Positions 1 through 10,094 are shown, counted from the first letter of the stretch. The stretch is DNA of 64,000 bases from Kordiimonas lipolytica (GCF_001550065.1 NZ_LRUB01000036.1:124001-188000); one strand, 5' to 3'. The notes: a model not told the origin generated them from the sequence alone. Translations and numbers: made by a program.

Positions 1-1
1 A

Positions 2-91
2 GCGCTGGTGAAGCACTTTGACGATATGCCTGAAGATATCCGTATGGATTTCCTGCGCATGATCCGGTCTATCGCAACCGCGAGCTACTAA
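2..91 (+). CDS. C-terminal end of an unidentified protein (partial)
   Basis: An open frame enters from the left edge and stops at TAA 89-91, giving 29 residues that end in IRSIATASY. The peptide is helical and acidic/hydrophobic in alternation (LVKHFDDMPEDIRMDFLRM). It could be the tail of a small regulator, but it is too short to assign. A strong terminator follows about 40 bases downstream, which supports this being a genuine gene end rather than a chance frame. Confidence 0.5.
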   Translation, partial: ALVKHFDDMPEDIRMDFLRMIRSIATASY

Positions 92-132
92 CGCGGGCAC
101 CTTGCCGGATTAAGGTCCAGGTTCATCCAATG

Positions 133-164
133 AAAAAGGCACCGCAAATTGCGGTGCCTTTTTT
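133..164 (+). terminator. Rho-independent terminator
   Basis: The hairpin GGCACCGC-AAATT-GCGGTGCC is preceded by an A run and followed by six T. It ends the partial gene at the left edge and, read in the opposite direction (A run becomes T run), also the punA operon that converges on it. Confidence 0.85.
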
Positions 165-187
165 GTGAAGAGGTCGAGGCTTGTTTC

Positions 188-1006
188 CTAGGACGCTTTG
201 GCAAGAAACGCCCGCAACAGTTTCTCCAAATGAACCGCGGCAATGGCACCGTATTCCATTGTCTCATGGTGTGTCAGCTCGCCTTGCATGCCGGCCGCCA
301 GATTGGTGATGGAGCTTACGCCAACAACCTTCATACCGCAGTGGCGCGCCACCAGGCATTCCGGCACCGTGGACATGCCAACAGCATCCGCGCCCATAGT
401 GCGGAACGCCCGGATTTCAGCGGGCGTCTCAAAGTTCGGCCCCTTAGCCATGATATAGACACCGCTATGCAGTGTGATTCCGAGCTCTTCGGCTGCTGCA
501 TGCATCACTGCTGTCAGCTTGCGGTCCCAGGCTTCGGAAACATCCGGGAAGCGCGGGCCAAACCGGTCGTCATTGACACCCACCAGCGGGTTGATGCCTG
601 AGAAATTGATGTGATCTGTGATCGCCATCAGCGATCCCGGTCCAGCTTCTTCGCGCAGGCTGCCGGCCGCGTTTGTAAGCACAAGCAGTTCAACACCAAG
701 CGCCCACAGAACGCGTGTGGAAAAGGCCAGCTTTTCAGCCGGGTGGCCTTCATAAGCGTGCGCGCGGCCCTGCATGCAGATCACCGGCTTGCCGCCCAGC
801 GTGCCAATCAGCATCCGGCCCGCATGGCCTTCAACCGTTGGCTCTGGAAAGCCGGGCAGGTCTTCGTATGACAGGACGGTCGCGCCCTCAAGCGCATCAG
901 CAAGGCTGTTGAGCCCGCTTCCTAGCACCATGGCGATCTTGGGCATGTCGCCCGCGTGTTTGCTGCGGATAAACGCCGCGCATTCCTGGACTTCCTCAAA
1001 GCTCAT
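188..1006 (-). CDS. punA: Purine nucleoside phosphorylase, trimeric (NP-I, human/PunA type)
   Basis: This enzyme splits purine (deoxy)nucleosides with phosphate into base plus (deoxy)ribose-1-phosphate in the cytoplasm. The 272 residues carry the trimeric-PNP signatures in order: GSGL near residue 29, GHAG, the QGRAHAYEG block, TNAAGSL, a DHINFSGINPL block, GPNFETPAEIRA and DAVGMSTVPE, then SITNLAAG. The glutamate in GPNFETPAE and asparagine in SITN correspond to the residues that fix 6-oxopurine specificity in this family. The start is supported by GGAG eight bases upstream. It is the last gene of a three-gene minus-strand operon (upp, PRTase, punA). The ribose-1-phosphate it makes is the substrate of the phosphopentomutase encoded in the opposite operon. 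Confidence 0.93.
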   Translation of the reverse strand: MSFEEVQECAAFIRSKHAGDMPKIAMVLGSGLNSLADALEGATVLSYEDLPGFPEPTVEGHAGRMLIGTLGGKPVICMQGRAHAYEGHPAEKLAFSTRVLWALGVELLVLTNAAGSLREEAGPGSLMAITDHINFSGINPLVGVNDDRFGPRFPDVSEAWDRKLTAVMHAAAEELGITLHSGVYIMAKGPNFETPAEIRAFRTMGADAVGMSTVPECLVARHCGMKVVGVSSITNLAAGMQGELTHHETMEYGAIAAVHLEKLLRAFLAKAS

Positions 1007-1029
1007 GACGGCTTCTCCGATGCTCTGGG

Positions 1030-1584
1030 TTAAACGTCGATCTCAGGAAGGACCAGGCCCTTGTGTTCCTTGATCTCTTCTTTGGTCATGTCCGATAGTT
1101 CATGCGGGAAGACCAGCCAGTCATCGGTCTCATGACAGTAAAAATCAGGCGTCAGCTTGGTCACATTGCGCTCAGGCTTATAGAAAACGGTCGCGATCTT
1201 GATCACTTCCGGCGTGTTACGGCGGCATTTTTCCCTAAGCGTGGTAATGATGGCGTCGATGGAACGGCCGCTGTCGAACACATCGTCAACGATCAGCAGG
1301 CTGTCTTCGGCGTTGATGTTGGCCACGATATATTCAAGGCCATGCACCTTCACTTCTTTCTGCTGCTGCATGCCGATGTAGGAAGAGGTGCGGATCGCGA
1401 TGTGGTCTGTGTGAACGCCATAATAATCCATGATTTCCTGTACGGCGATGCCGGTCGGGGTGCCGCCCCGCCAAACCCCCACGATGAATTTCGGGCGGAA
1501 GTCGCTTTTAAGAATCTTGAGGCCCAGCTCGAACGAATCGTCGAGGAGTTCCTGGGCAGTTACATATCTCTTGGTAACACTCAT
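1030..1584 (-). CDS. Purine-type phosphoribosyltransferase (hypoxanthine/xanthine-guanine class)
   Basis: A type I phosphoribosyltransferase of 184 residues, probably converting a free purine base plus PRPP to the nucleotide. The PRPP loop is LLIVDDVFDSGRSI (around residues 97-110), and WRGGTPTG near the N-terminus is the family's phosphate/pyrophosphate loop. The exact base is not determinable from sequence: members of this divergent branch are annotated as hypoxanthine or xanthine-guanine PRTases. It sits five bases after upp and 23 bases before punA on the same strand, so it would re-use the purine base that PNP releases. Confidence 0.82.
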   Translation of the reverse strand: MSVTKRYVTAQELLDDSFELGLKILKSDFRPKFIVGVWRGGTPTGIAVQEIMDYYGVHTDHIAIRTSSYIGMQQQKEVKVHGLEYIVANINAEDSLLIVDDVFDSGRSIDAIITTLREKCRRNTPEVIKIATVFYKPERNVTKLTPDFYCHETDDWLVFPHELSDMTKEEIKEHKGLVLPEIDV

Positions 1585-1589
1585 TAAGT

Positions 1590-2228
1590 TCAGGCCCCCT
1601 TGGTTCCAAATAATCTGTCGCCGGCGTCGCCAAGCCCCGGAACGATATAGGCTTTCTCGTTCAGCTTTTCATCGATCGAGGCCGTCACCAAAGGCACATC
1701 CGGATGGGCTTCGGTGAAGGTCTTGATACCTTCGGGTGCAGCCAGCAGGCAGACAAACCGAAGATCGTTCGCACCGACGTCCTTTATCTCCTGGACGGCG
1801 CGGACGGCTGAATGCCCCGTTGCCAGCATAGGGTCAAGAACCACGTTCAACCGGCTTGCCGTATCGAGAGGTACTTTAAAGAAATATTTTGTCGGTTGAA
1901 GCGTTTCTTCATCGCGCGCAAGGCCAATCTGGCCGACGCGGGCCGAAGGAACCAGATCCAGCATCGGGCCCAGAAGGCCGTCGCCTGCGCGTAAGACCGA
2001 AATGAAGGTCAGTTTTTTGCCCGCCAGTACCGGTGCTTCCATGGGGCACACGGGCGTCTCTATATCGATCTTGCCAAGCGGCAGGTCGCGCAGCGCCTCA
2101 TAGCCAAGGAAAAGGCCGATTTCGCGCAGAAGCTTCCGGAATTCCGCTGTGCTGGCTTCTTTCCGGCGCATCAGGGTAAGCTTGTGCTGTACCAGCGGGT
2201 GGTCGACCACGGTTACATTTTGGGCCAT
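1590..2228 (-). CDS. upp: Uracil phosphoribosyltransferase
   Basis: Converts uracil plus PRPP to UMP (pyrimidine salvage). The protein runs [21 protein letters not shown] at the N-terminus, has a typical UPRT RAGDG motif ([15 protein letters not shown]) and a PRPP-binding region with [10 protein letters not shown], and ends with the uracil-binding [17 protein letters not shown] start it at ATG 2228 (MAQNV), where GGAG lies six bases upstream. A longer in-frame start at 2261 lacks such a site. It is the first gene of the minus-strand salvage operon, and its promoter region is shared with the divergent nucleoside transport operon and holds a RutR-like box. Confidence 0.95.
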   Translation of the reverse strand: MAQNVTVVDHPLVQHKLTLMRRKEASTAEFRKLLREIGLFLGYEALRDLPLGKIDIETPVCPMEAPVLAGKKLTFISVLRAGDGLLGPMLDLVPSARVGQIGLARDEETLQPTKYFFKVPLDTASRLNVVLDPMLATGHSAVRAVQEIKDVGANDLRFVCLLAAPEGIKTFTEAHPDVPLVTASIDEKLNEKAYIVPGLGDAGDRLFGTKGA

Positions 2229-2297
2229 CTTTGACTCCATAGATCTTCTGAAACTGACCATTTCATAGGGAACCTGAAAGCAAATGTCGAACGAATC

Positions 2298-2313
2298 TTG
2301 ACCATATCGTCAA
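2298..2313. promoter_or_regulatory. RutR-like operator box in the upp / nucleoside-transport divergent promoter
   Basis: The site reads TTGACCATATCGTCAA, an inverted repeat TTGAC-N6-GTCAA. It differs at one position from the published E. coli RutR box TTGACCAnnTGGTCAA. A further TTGACCA half-site lies at 2320-2326. The box sits 70 bases before upp and about 100 bases before the BMP-protein gene. Two more copies of the same pattern precede the TonB-dependent receptor at 11286, next to a RutR-like regulator gene. Binding is inferred, not shown. Confidence 0.7.
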
Positions 2314-2415
2314 AAATGGTTGACCACGTCCCTTCGCTCTGGTTCCCTTGCGCCGTTCAGCATAAACAAGGCATAAAAGAATTGAACATTTATGTTGCCG
2401 GGGAGCAAAACGGGC

Positions 2416-3417
2416 ATGACTGGATTTCTGAGGAAAATTGGCGCAACGATCGCGCTTGGTGTTGCAATTGCTTCATCCGCAGTGGCGGCTGATTTCACGC
2501 CTGTGCTTCTTTATGACATCGGCGGCAAGTTCGATAAGTCCTTCAATGAGGCAGCCTATGTGGGCGCCGAACGCTTCAAGGACGAGACTGGCCATGGCTA
2601 CAAGGATTTCGAGCCCAACAGCGAAACCCAGTATGAGCAAGCGCTTAGGCGTTTCGCCCGCCGCAAGGCAGACCTGATCATCGCCGTGGGCGTGGGTTAT
2701 TCGGTGGCAGTGAAAAACGTGGCCTCGAAATATCCCGATGTGAAATTCACCGTGATTGACGCCATCATTGACCTGCCAAACGTGCAAAGCATCACCTTCA
2801 AGGAAAACGAAGGATCGTTCCTGGTGGGCATGGTTGCTGCCATGAAAACCGAATCAAACACCATCGGTTTCCTGGGCGGCATGGACATCCCGCTGATTCG
2901 ACGCTTCGAGCGTGGGTACAGGCAGGGTGCCGAATATGTGAAGGGTGACCTGACCTTCATTGAGAATTACGTGGGCACGACCCCAAGCGCATGGAATGAC
3001 CCGATCAAGGCATCTGAAATGGCGCGGTCGCAATATGCCCGCGGCGCGGATATTATTTTCTCTGCCGCGGGTCCAAGCGGCCTTGGTTCAATCCAGGCAG
3101 CAAAGGACACGGGCAACCTGGCCATCGGTGTGGACAGCAACCAGAACCATGTTGCTCCCGGCTTTGTGCTTACCAGCATGCTCAAGCGCGTAGACCTTGC
3201 GGTATATGGCGCCATGTCGGCGGCTGAAGCTGGCGAGTGGGCGCCAGGCCATACGGTGATGGGGCTTGCCGAAGGCGGCGTGGATTTCGCGCTGGATGAG
3301 CATAACGCCGACCTGTTCACCGACGAAATGAAGGCAAAGCTTGAGGAAGCCCGCGCCAAAATCATCAGCGGCGAAATTGTCGTGGCTGACGTCGAAGGCA
3401 GCAATAGCGGCCACTAG
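2416..3417 (+). CDS. BMP-family nucleoside-binding periplasmic protein of an ABC importer
   Basis: Periplasmic substrate-binding protein of the BMP/PnrA family, which binds purine and pyrimidine nucleosides. The signal peptide MTGFLRKIGATIALGVAIAS ends near SAVA-ADF. The mature protein starts with LLYDIGGKFDKSFNE, the family's D-x-G-x-x-D-x-S-F-N-E nucleoside-binding motif, and has ADLIIAVGVGYSVAV and the GVDSNQ block. I start it at ATG 2416, with GGGAG ten bases upstream; the track start at 2392 would put extra residues before the signal peptide. Without a lipobox it appears to be a soluble periplasmic protein rather than a lipoprotein. It opens an operon of transporter plus nucleoside-degrading enzymes. 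Confidence 0.9.
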   Translation: MTGFLRKIGATIALGVAIASSAVAADFTPVLLYDIGGKFDKSFNEAAYVGAERFKDETGHGYKDFEPNSETQYEQALRRFARRKADLIIAVGVGYSVAVKNVASKYPDVKFTVIDAIIDLPNVQSITFKENEGSFLVGMVAAMKTESNTIGFLGGMDIPLIRRFERGYRQGAEYVKGDLTFIENYVGTTPSAWNDPIKASEMARSQYARGADIIFSAAGPSGLGSIQAAKDTGNLAIGVDSNQNHVAPGFVLTSMLKRVDLAVYGAMSAAEAGEWAPGHTVMGLAEGGVDFALDEHNADLFTDEMKAKLEEARAKIISGEIVVADVEGSNSGH

Positions 3418-3472
3418 GCCGGTTCTCTTGAGGGACGCCCGCTGGGGCTGAATAGCACTGGGGCTGGAAACT

Positions 3473-5005
3473 ATGACCAACGCATTCGCGATTGAGGCCA
3501 GGGCGCTGTCGAAAAGTTTCGGCGACGTGAAGGCCAATGACCAGATTGCGCTCAAGGTGCCTTCCGGCACTGTGCATGGCATCGTTGGCGAAAACGGTGC
3601 CGGCAAATCGACACTTCTGAAAATGCTGTTCGGCCTCTATCGTGCGGACAGCGGCGATATTTTTGTTTCAGGGCAAATCCAGCATTTCACCGACCCTTCA
3701 GACGCCATGGCCGCGGGCATCGGCATGGTGCACCAGCACTTCATGCTGGTGGAGCCCTTCACGGTTCTTGAAAATATTATCCTGGGGGCCGAAGGCAGCG
3801 CGAACCTCGATGCGGCGAAGGACGCGGCGCGCGCCAAGCTGTTGATGCTGGAGGAGCAGTTTGGCTTCAACTTGCCGCTTGATACCCCGGTGGAGAAGCT
3901 TTCGGTTGGTGTACGCCAGCGCGCGGAAATCCTGAAGGCGCTCTACCGCGGCGCGGAAATCCTGATTTTGGATGAGCCGACAGCCGTGCTGACACCGCAG
4001 GAATGCGAACAGCTTTTCGCGCTGGTGCGGCAACTCAAGGAGCAGGGCAAGACCATCCTGTTCGTTACCCACAAGCTGCATGAAATCATGACCGTCACCG
4101 ACGATGTCACCGTGATCCGCGCGGGCAAGACAGTGGCGGAATGCAAAACGGCTGACACCAACCCCGAGGAACTTGCGGAACTGATGGTCGGCGCAAAAGT
4201 GGTGCGCAAGACTGCCCGAAAGCAGCATGAGACAGAGGTCGCACGCCTAAGGCTTACCGGCGTGTCTGCGGTGGGGGACCACGGGCTTGAGCTGAAAGAT
4301 ATCAATCTCGAAGTCTTTGACGGCGAAGTATTGGGCATCGCGGGCGTGGCCGGAAATGGCCAGACGGAACTGCTGGAGATCATCACAGGTCTCAGGCCAG
4401 TCCAAAGCGGTGTGATCCATATGGGCGGTGAGATCATCGCGGATGACCGCCTTGTCACCAACCCGATCGCGCTCAGGCGCATGGGCATGGCGCATGTGGC
4501 TGAAGACCGGCTTAAGACCGGTGTGGTGGAAAGCATGTCCGCACGCGACAACGCCATTCTTGGCTATCAGCGCGAAACGGAATTTTCATCACACGGCATC
4601 CTGAAGCTGAAGGCAATTGCAGCGAAAGCGGCTGCCTATTTCGAAAGCCAGGACGTGCGGCCCCGCAACCCGGACCTGCCCATTGCGTCATTCTCGGGTG
4701 GGAACCAACAGAAACTGGTGATCGTGCGCGAGCTGGCGCACGACCCAGCGCTGATGGTGATCGGCCAACCCACGCGCGGCGTGGACATTGGCGCCGTTAC
4801 CAAAATTCATGACCAGGTCACAGAGCTCAGGAACGCCGGGAAGGCGATCCTCGTTGTGTCTGCAGACCTTGATGAGCTCTTGTCGATTTCTGACCGTATC
4901 GCCGTGATGTGTGAAGGTGAAATCGTGGGCACCTTGAAGGTGGAAGACGCCACGGAAACCAAGCTCGGCCTGATGATGGCCGGCGACAAGCGGGAGGCAA
5001 GCTGA
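3473..5005 (+). CDS. Nucleoside ABC importer, twin ATP-binding protein
   Basis: A 510-residue ATPase with two fused nucleotide-binding domains, as in sugar and nucleoside (NupA/RbsA-like) importers. Domain 1 has Walker A GENGAGKST, signature LSVGVRQRAEI and Walker B ILILDEPTAVLTP. Domain 2 has a degenerate Walker A (GVAGNGQTEL) with signature FSGGNQQK, which is the usual asymmetry of this class. It energises uptake by the two permeases that follow. It overlaps the next gene by one base (TGATG), indicating translational coupling. Confidence 0.93.
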   Translation: MTNAFAIEARALSKSFGDVKANDQIALKVPSGTVHGIVGENGAGKSTLLKMLFGLYRADSGDIFVSGQIQHFTDPSDAMAAGIGMVHQHFMLVEPFTVLENIILGAEGSANLDAAKDAARAKLLMLEEQFGFNLPLDTPVEKLSVGVRQRAEILKALYRGAEILILDEPTAVLTPQECEQLFALVRQLKEQGKTILFVTHKLHEIMTVTDDVTVIRAGKTVAECKTADTNPEELAELMVGAKVVRKTARKQHETEVARLRLTGVSAVGDHGLELKDINLEVFDGEVLGIAGVAGNGQTELLEIITGLRPVQSGVIHMGGEIIADDRLVTNPIALRRMGMAHVAEDRLKTGVVESMSARDNAILGYQRETEFSSHGILKLKAIAAKAAAYFESQDVRPRNPDLPIASFSGGNQQKLVIVRELAHDPALMVIGQPTRGVDIGAVTKIHDQVTELRNAGKAILVVSADLDELLSISDRIAVMCEGEIVGTLKVEDATETKLGLMMAGDKREAS

Positions 5006-6111
5006 TGGCTGCGCATAGGAAGCTTCCCTATTGGGCTGATGCCATCCTGTTGCCGGGCTTGAATCTTCTGGCGGCACTGTTTGTGTCTGGTTTGGTGATT
5101 TGGGCACTGGGCGAAAGCCCACTGGAGGTGCTCAGCCTCCTTATCGATGGCGCCTTCGGGTTTGAAGAAGGCGTGGGCTACACCTTCTATTATGCCACCA
5201 ACTTTGTGTTCACCGGCCTCGCGGTATCGGTCGCCTATCACGCCGGGCTCTTTAATATTGGCGGGGAAGGGCAAGCGATGCTGGGTGGCCTTGGGCTGAC
5301 GCTGGCGGTGTTCCTGGTGGGGGACTTGTCGCCCGTGCTGGCGGTTTTCCTTGCCATTCTTGGTGCGGCGGCCTTTGGCGGGGCCTGGGCGTTTATCCCG
5401 GCCTACCTGCAGGCCAAGCGCGGCAGCCATGTTGTGATCACCACCATCATGTTCAACTTCATCGCGTCGGCGCTGCTCGCCTACCTGCTGGTCGGGCCGC
5501 TGCAGCGTCCGGGCGGGCAGATGCCGGAAAGCTCTGATTTTCCAGAAGGCGTGTCGCTGATGCACCTGCAGGACCTGTTCGCCATGATGGGCTTCACTTA
5601 TGAAAGCGGGCCACTGAACCTTTCCGCCTTGATCGCGGTCCTATGTGCGGTTGGTGTGTGGTTTATGCTGTGGCGCACCCGCTTCGGGTATGAGCTTCGC
5701 GTTGTCGGCCAGAACCAGAATGCCGCGCGCTTTGCAGGTATTTCCGTGACCCGCATGACCGTGATAGCGATGATGATCTCTGGCGCGCTCGCAGGTATGA
5801 TGGGGCTGAATGAACTGCTGGGCGAACAGCTCCGCCTTCTGGGTAACTTCACGCTGGGCTACGGCTTCGTCGGTATTGCTGTGGCCTTCATGGGCCGCAA
5901 CCATCCTGTGGGTATCATCATCGCCTCAATCGTGTTTGGCGCTTTGTATCAAGGTGGTGCCGAAATCGGGTTCGAAATTTCGACCATCACAAAAGACGCA
6001 GTGGTGCTTATCCAGGGTTTGGTGATCCTGTTTGCGGGCGCAATGGAGCATCTGTTCCGTGACCCTGTGGAACGCGCCTTCCGAATGGTATGGGAAAGGA
6101 GGGCCGCGTGA
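5005..6111 (+). CDS. Nucleoside ABC importer permease 1
   Basis: A 368-residue polytopic inner-membrane protein of the BPD_transp_2 family, with the family's conserved FNIGGEGQAMLGG stretch (loop near residue 88) and FAGISVTRM in the cytoplasmic coupling region. It pairs with the next gene to form the heterodimeric channel for nucleosides. It starts inside the stop codon of the ATPase gene and its own stop overlaps the next start by one base, so all three are one transcriptional unit. Confidence 0.92.
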   Translation: MAAHRKLPYWADAILLPGLNLLAALFVSGLVIWALGESPLEVLSLLIDGAFGFEEGVGYTFYYATNFVFTGLAVSVAYHAGLFNIGGEGQAMLGGLGLTLAVFLVGDLSPVLAVFLAILGAAAFGGAWAFIPAYLQAKRGSHVVITTIMFNFIASALLAYLLVGPLQRPGGQMPESSDFPEGVSLMHLQDLFAMMGFTYESGPLNLSALIAVLCAVGVWFMLWRTRFGYELRVVGQNQNAARFAGISVTRMTVIAMMISGALAGMMGLNELLGEQLRLLGNFTLGYGFVGIAVAFMGRNHPVGIIIASIVFGALYQGGAEIGFEISTITKDAVVLIQGLVILFAGAMEHLFRDPVERAFRMVWERRAA

Positions 6112-7082
6112 TGGAATTCTTCGCTGACCTGATCCTTCTTTCTGACAGCACAATCAGAACCGCGACACCGCTGGTGCTGGCGGCCCTTGCGGGGCTGGTT
6201 GCTGAACGCTCGGGTATCGTGGATATCGGCCTTGAGGGCAAGATGCTGGCGGCTGCCTTTGCGGCAGCGGCCGCTGCGGCTGTTACAGGCTCGCCGTGGA
6301 TGGGCATGCTGGCTGGCGTTGGGGCTTCGGTTTTCCTGGCGCTTCTTCATGGCTGGGTATCCATCGCGCAGCGTGGCAACCAGATCGTCTCCGGTATGGC
6401 CATCAATATTGCCGTGGCGGGGCTCGCGCCCACGCTTGCGAACTTCTGGTTTCAGAAGGGTGGCCAGACGCCGCTTCTGGGCGATGACGCGCGCTTCAGC
6501 ACCATCACGCTGCCGTTTGCGGACATGCTCGCGGACGTCCCGGTGATCGGGGGACTGTATTCGGAGCTGATCTCAGGCCATAATCTCATTACCTATCTTG
6601 CGGCTGCGCTGATCCCGGCTGTGGCCTGGATGCTCTATAAGACGCGCTTTGGCCTTCGCCTGCGGGCTGTGGGCGAAAACCCCGAAGCGGTGGATACCGC
6701 CGGTATTTCTGTCACACTTCTTCGCTATCAGGCCATGGTGATTGCAGGCGTGCTGTGCGGGCTTTCGGGCAGCGTGCTGTCTACCGGCCTGGGCGGGGGC
6801 TTCATTCGCGACATGTCGGCGGGCAAGGGCTATCTGGCGCTGGCGGCGATGATCTTTGGCCGCTGGAAGCCGGTGCCAACGCTGCTGGCGTGCCTGCTGT
6901 TTGGCTTTGTTGATGCGCTGCAGGGCCGCCTTCAGGGTGTCGACCTGCCGCTTTTGGGCGAAATCCCAGTGCAGTTCACCATGATGCTGCCATACGTTCT
7001 GACTGTTATAATCCTGGCGGGCTTCGCAGGCCGCATGGACGCCCCGAAGGCGAGCGGCGTCCCATATGAGAAGGATCACTAG
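6111..7082 (+). CDS. Nucleoside ABC importer permease 2
   Basis: The second BPD_transp_2 permease, 323 residues from ATG 6111. This start is chosen because AGGAGG lies a short distance upstream and the codon overlaps the previous TGA by one base. It shows the family's VDIGLEGKMLAAAF motif near the N-terminus and DTAGISVTLLRYQAMV in the coupling segment, which mirrors the first permease. Several alanine-rich membrane segments follow. Confidence 0.92.
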   Translation: MEFFADLILLSDSTIRTATPLVLAALAGLVAERSGIVDIGLEGKMLAAAFAAAAAAAVTGSPWMGMLAGVGASVFLALLHGWVSIAQRGNQIVSGMAINIAVAGLAPTLANFWFQKGGQTPLLGDDARFSTITLPFADMLADVPVIGGLYSELISGHNLITYLAAALIPAVAWMLYKTRFGLRLRAVGENPEAVDTAGISVTLLRYQAMVIAGVLCGLSGSVLSTGLGGGFIRDMSAGKGYLALAAMIFGRWKPVPTLLACLLFGFVDALQGRLQGVDLPLLGEIPVQFTMMLPYVLTVIILAGFAGRMDAPKASGVPYEKDH

Positions 7083-7083
7083 A

Positions 7084-7503
7084 ATGGCGACAGACCTGAA
7101 AGTGCTGATTGACGCTGCCATGCGCGCGCGAGACGCGGCCTATGCGCCTTATTCCAACCATCCGGTGGGTGCTGCGGTGCTGACGGCTGACGGCCATGTA
7201 TTCGCTGGCGCGAATGTCGAGAACGCGGCCTATCCGCTGGGCATTTGCGCCGAAGCGGGCGCGATTGCAGCCATGGTGCTGGCGGGTGAGCGCGAGATTG
7301 CTCATGTGGTTGTTGTGGGTCCGGGCGAAGTGGCTTGCACGCCCTGCGGTGGCTGCCGCCAGAAGATACGAGAGTTCGCCGGCCCATCCGGCAAGCCCAT
7401 CACGATTTGCGATAAGGACGGTAACATCCTTATAGAGACAACAAGCGCCGAGCTATTGCCCCACGCGTTCGGTCCCGAAAATATTGACGAGGCCAAAGGG
7501 TAG
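7084..7503 (+). CDS. cdd: Cytidine deaminase
   Basis: Hydrolytic deamination of cytidine and deoxycytidine to uridine and deoxyuridine. The protein has 139 residues, normal for the small tetrameric class. The zinc site is visible: CAE at residues 55-57 with the catalytic glutamate, and PCGGC with the other two cysteines at 88 and 91. The N-terminal YAPYSNHPVGAAV is the substrate loop. ATG 7084 follows the permease stop by one base, with GAAGGA upstream. It feeds the thymidine/uridine-type phosphorylase encoded next. Confidence 0.95.
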   Translation: MATDLKVLIDAAMRARDAAYAPYSNHPVGAAVLTADGHVFAGANVENAAYPLGICAEAGAIAAMVLAGEREIAHVVVVGPGEVACTPCGGCRQKIREFAGPSGKPITICDKDGNILIETTSAELLPHAFGPENIDEAKG

Positions 7504-7509
7504 ACGGTC

Positions 7510-8847
7510 ATGAGTGTTTTCATTCCCCAGGAAGTTATTCGCCAGAAGCGCGATGGTGGAACAATATCCAGCGCGGACATTGAAAAGTTCGTTGCGGGCA
7601 TCACTGACGGCAGTGTCACTGACGCGCAGGTGTCTGCCTTCGCGATGGCTGTGTTCTTCAACGGTATGAGCCCGGAAGAGGGCGCGGCACTGACATTGGC
7701 AATGCGCGACAGCGGCGACGTGATGGACTGGCAAAGCTTTGGCTTTGACGCCGATGCGCCCATTGTGGATAAGCATTCCACCGGCGGTGTGGGCGACAAG
7801 GTCAGCCTGATGCTGGCGCCTATTGTGGCGGCTTGTGGCGGCTTTGTGCCGATGATCTCCGGCCGCGGCCTTGGCCACACGGGCGGCACGCTGGACAAGC
7901 TGGAAAGCATCCCCGGCTATAACCCGTATCCGGACAACGAGTTGTTCGCGGGCATCGTGCGCGATGTTGGCTGTTCCATCATCGGGCAGACCGGCAATCT
8001 GGCTCCGGCGGACAAGCGCTTTTATGGCATCCGCGATGTGACTGCGACGGTTGAAAGCGTGCCGCTGATTACCGCCTCGATCCTGTCGAAGAAACTGTCG
8101 GCGGGGCTGAACGCGCTGGTGATGGACGTGAAATGCGGTAACGGTGCCTTCATGGATTCCATGGAAAAGGCCGAAGAGCTAGCGGGCAGTATCGTGCGCG
8201 TGGCATCGGCGGCAGGTACGCCCACGACTGCGCTTCTGACGGACATGAATCAGGTGTTGGGAACAACAGCCGGGAATGCGGTTGAAGTGTTCGAGACCAT
8301 CGAATTCCTGAAGAACCCGGGTCAGGCAGACGCCCGGTTGAAGGAAATCACGCTGGCGCTGGCGGCGCACATGCTGGCCCTGTCGGGCGCCCAGCCGGAC
8401 CTCAAGACCGCCCGCAAGAAAGCCGAGGTCGCGCTGACAGACGGTGAAGCAGCAGAGATATTCGCCCAGATGGTTATCGCGCAGGGCGGCCCGGTAGACT
8501 TTATCGAGCGCGCTGCTGACCATATGCCGTTAGCAAGTGTGGTGAAACCGGTCACGCTCGGGCAGGCAGGCTATGTTTGCGGCATGGATACGCGTGCCAT
8601 CGGCATGGCCGTTGTAGCGCTTGGGGGCGGGCGCACCAACCCGGCTCATGACGTGGACCACAGCGTGGGCCTCACGGGCATCTGCCAGCTTGGGGACCGG
8701 CTGGAAGCAGACCAGCCAGCAGCGGTGGTGTATGCTCAAAGCGATGATGCGGCGGACGCCGCAATCCAGGCAGTGCGCGCCGCCGTATCACTGAGTGACA
8801 CGGCACCTGAAACGGCCCCGATTGTCGCGAAAATAATTGGAGGGTAA
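7510..8847 (+). CDS. deoA: Thymidine phosphorylase
   Basis: Phosphorolysis of thymidine (and deoxyuridine) to base plus 2-deoxyribose-1-phosphate. The 445-residue protein has the family signature block [19 protein letters not shown] (around residues 86-104), followed by [17 protein letters not shown], and an N-terminal helical domain with [11 protein letters not shown]. The gene lies seven bases after cdd and just before deoB, so the three enzymes form the catabolic half of the operon. Confidence 0.95.
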   Translation: MSVFIPQEVIRQKRDGGTISSADIEKFVAGITDGSVTDAQVSAFAMAVFFNGMSPEEGAALTLAMRDSGDVMDWQSFGFDADAPIVDKHSTGGVGDKVSLMLAPIVAACGGFVPMISGRGLGHTGGTLDKLESIPGYNPYPDNELFAGIVRDVGCSIIGQTGNLAPADKRFYGIRDVTATVESVPLITASILSKKLSAGLNALVMDVKCGNGAFMDSMEKAEELAGSIVRVASAAGTPTTALLTDMNQVLGTTAGNAVEVFETIEFLKNPGQADARLKEITLALAAHMLALSGAQPDLKTARKKAEVALTDGEAAEIFAQMVIAQGGPVDFIERAADHMPLASVVKPVTLGQAGYVCGMDTRAIGMAVVALGGGRTNPAHDVDHSVGLTGICQLGDRLEADQPAAVVYAQSDDAADAAIQAVRAAVSLSDTAPETAPIVAKIIGG

Positions 8848-8851
8848 GACC

Positions 8852-10069
8852 ATGGCTCGAGCCTTCATTCTGGTTCTGGACAGTTTTGGCATCGGCGCCG
8901 CCCCTGACGCGGACCGGTGGGGCGAGGCGGATGCCGACACGCTCGGGCATATCGCTGACTGGTGCGCGGCAGGAAACGTGGCGCCGGAGCGCCCGACCGC
9001 CGGGCCGATAAAGCTGCCCACAATGACCAAACTGGGCCTCGGCAAGGCTGCGGAGCTGGCGACCGGGCGCGAGCCCAAAGGCATGGAATATGCGGGTGAG
9101 ATCACCGGCATGTATGCGGCCTGCGCCGAAGAAAGCTTTGGCAAGGACACGCCTTCGGGCCACTGGGAAATGGCGGGTGTGCCGGTGAAGTTCGACTGGG
9201 GCTATTTCCCACCTGAATTCCCAAGCTTCCCAGACGAGTTGATCGCCAATCTGGTGGAACGCTGTGGCCTGCCTGGCGTGCTGGGCAACAAGGCGGCATC
9301 TGGCACGGTGATTTTGGATGAGCTCGGGGGCGAGCATATGGCGAGCGGCAAGCCGATCGTTTACACCTCAGCCGACAGTGTGCTTCAGATTGCGGCGCAT
9401 GAGGAAACCTTCGGCCTTGAGCGCCTTTATGAAGTGTGTGAAGTCGCGCGGGAGCTCGTGGATGAGTATAACATCGGCCGGGTAATCGCCCGCCCATTCG
9501 TGGGTAAGGACGGCAAGTTTGAGCGCACGGGCAACAGGAAAGACCTGGCAACTCCGCCGCCAAAGCCGACGCTTCTGGAAAAACTGGAAGAGGCCGGGCG
9601 CGAAGTGATTTCCGTTGGCAAGATTGCCGACATCTTTGCCCACAAGGGGCTGACGCAGAAGGTAAAGGCTAACGGCCTTGACGCACTTTTCAAAGCGTCA
9701 CTTGAAAAGCTTGAAAACGCGCCTGACGGGTCGCTGACCTTCGTAAATTTTGTGGATTTCGACCAGAGCTTCGGGCACCGCCGCAATGTTGCGGGATATG
9801 CGAATGCGCTTGAGTATTTCGACAGGCGCCTGCCTGAGTTCCTGAAAGGTATGCGCGAGGGCGACATGGTGGTGCTGACGGCCGACCATGGCTGCGACCC
9901 GACCTGGCCGGGCACGGACCACACGCGCGAACATGTGCCCTTTGTGGCCTATGGCCCAAGCTTGAAACCGGGCAGCGCGGGCGTTCGTAAAAGTTTCGCA
10001 GACATCGGCCAGACTGTGGCCTCACATCTTGGGATCGCGCCGCTGGATGCAGGCACCAGCGCGATCTGA
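8852..10069 (+). CDS. deoB: Phosphopentomutase
   Basis: Interconverts (deoxy)ribose-1-phosphate and -5-phosphate, linking nucleoside phosphorolysis to central metabolism. It belongs to the alkaline phosphatase superfamily; metal ligands are seen in LVLDSFGIG at the N-terminus, in [10 protein letters not shown] and in TDHTREHVP, and the middle of the protein has [13 protein letters not shown] 8852 is preferred over the upstream in-frame start at 8837 because GGAGGG lies at about the right distance. It has 405 residues, typical of DeoB. No deoC is visible in the window. Confidence 0.95.
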   Translation: MARAFILVLDSFGIGAAPDADRWGEADADTLGHIADWCAAGNVAPERPTAGPIKLPTMTKLGLGKAAELATGREPKGMEYAGEITGMYAACAEESFGKDTPSGHWEMAGVPVKFDWGYFPPEFPSFPDELIANLVERCGLPGVLGNKAASGTVILDELGGEHMASGKPIVYTSADSVLQIAAHEETFGLERLYEVCEVARELVDEYNIGRVIARPFVGKDGKFERTGNRKDLATPPPKPTLLEKLEEAGREVISVGKIADIFAHKGLTQKVKANGLDALFKASLEKLENAPDGSLTFVNFVDFDQSFGHRRNVAGYANALEYFDRRLPEFLKGMREGDMVVLTADHGCDPTWPGTDHTREHVPFVAYGPSLKPGSAGVRKSFADIGQTVASHLGIAPLDAGTSAI

Positions 10070-10094
10070 TCAACACGCTCTAAGGGGGAGTATG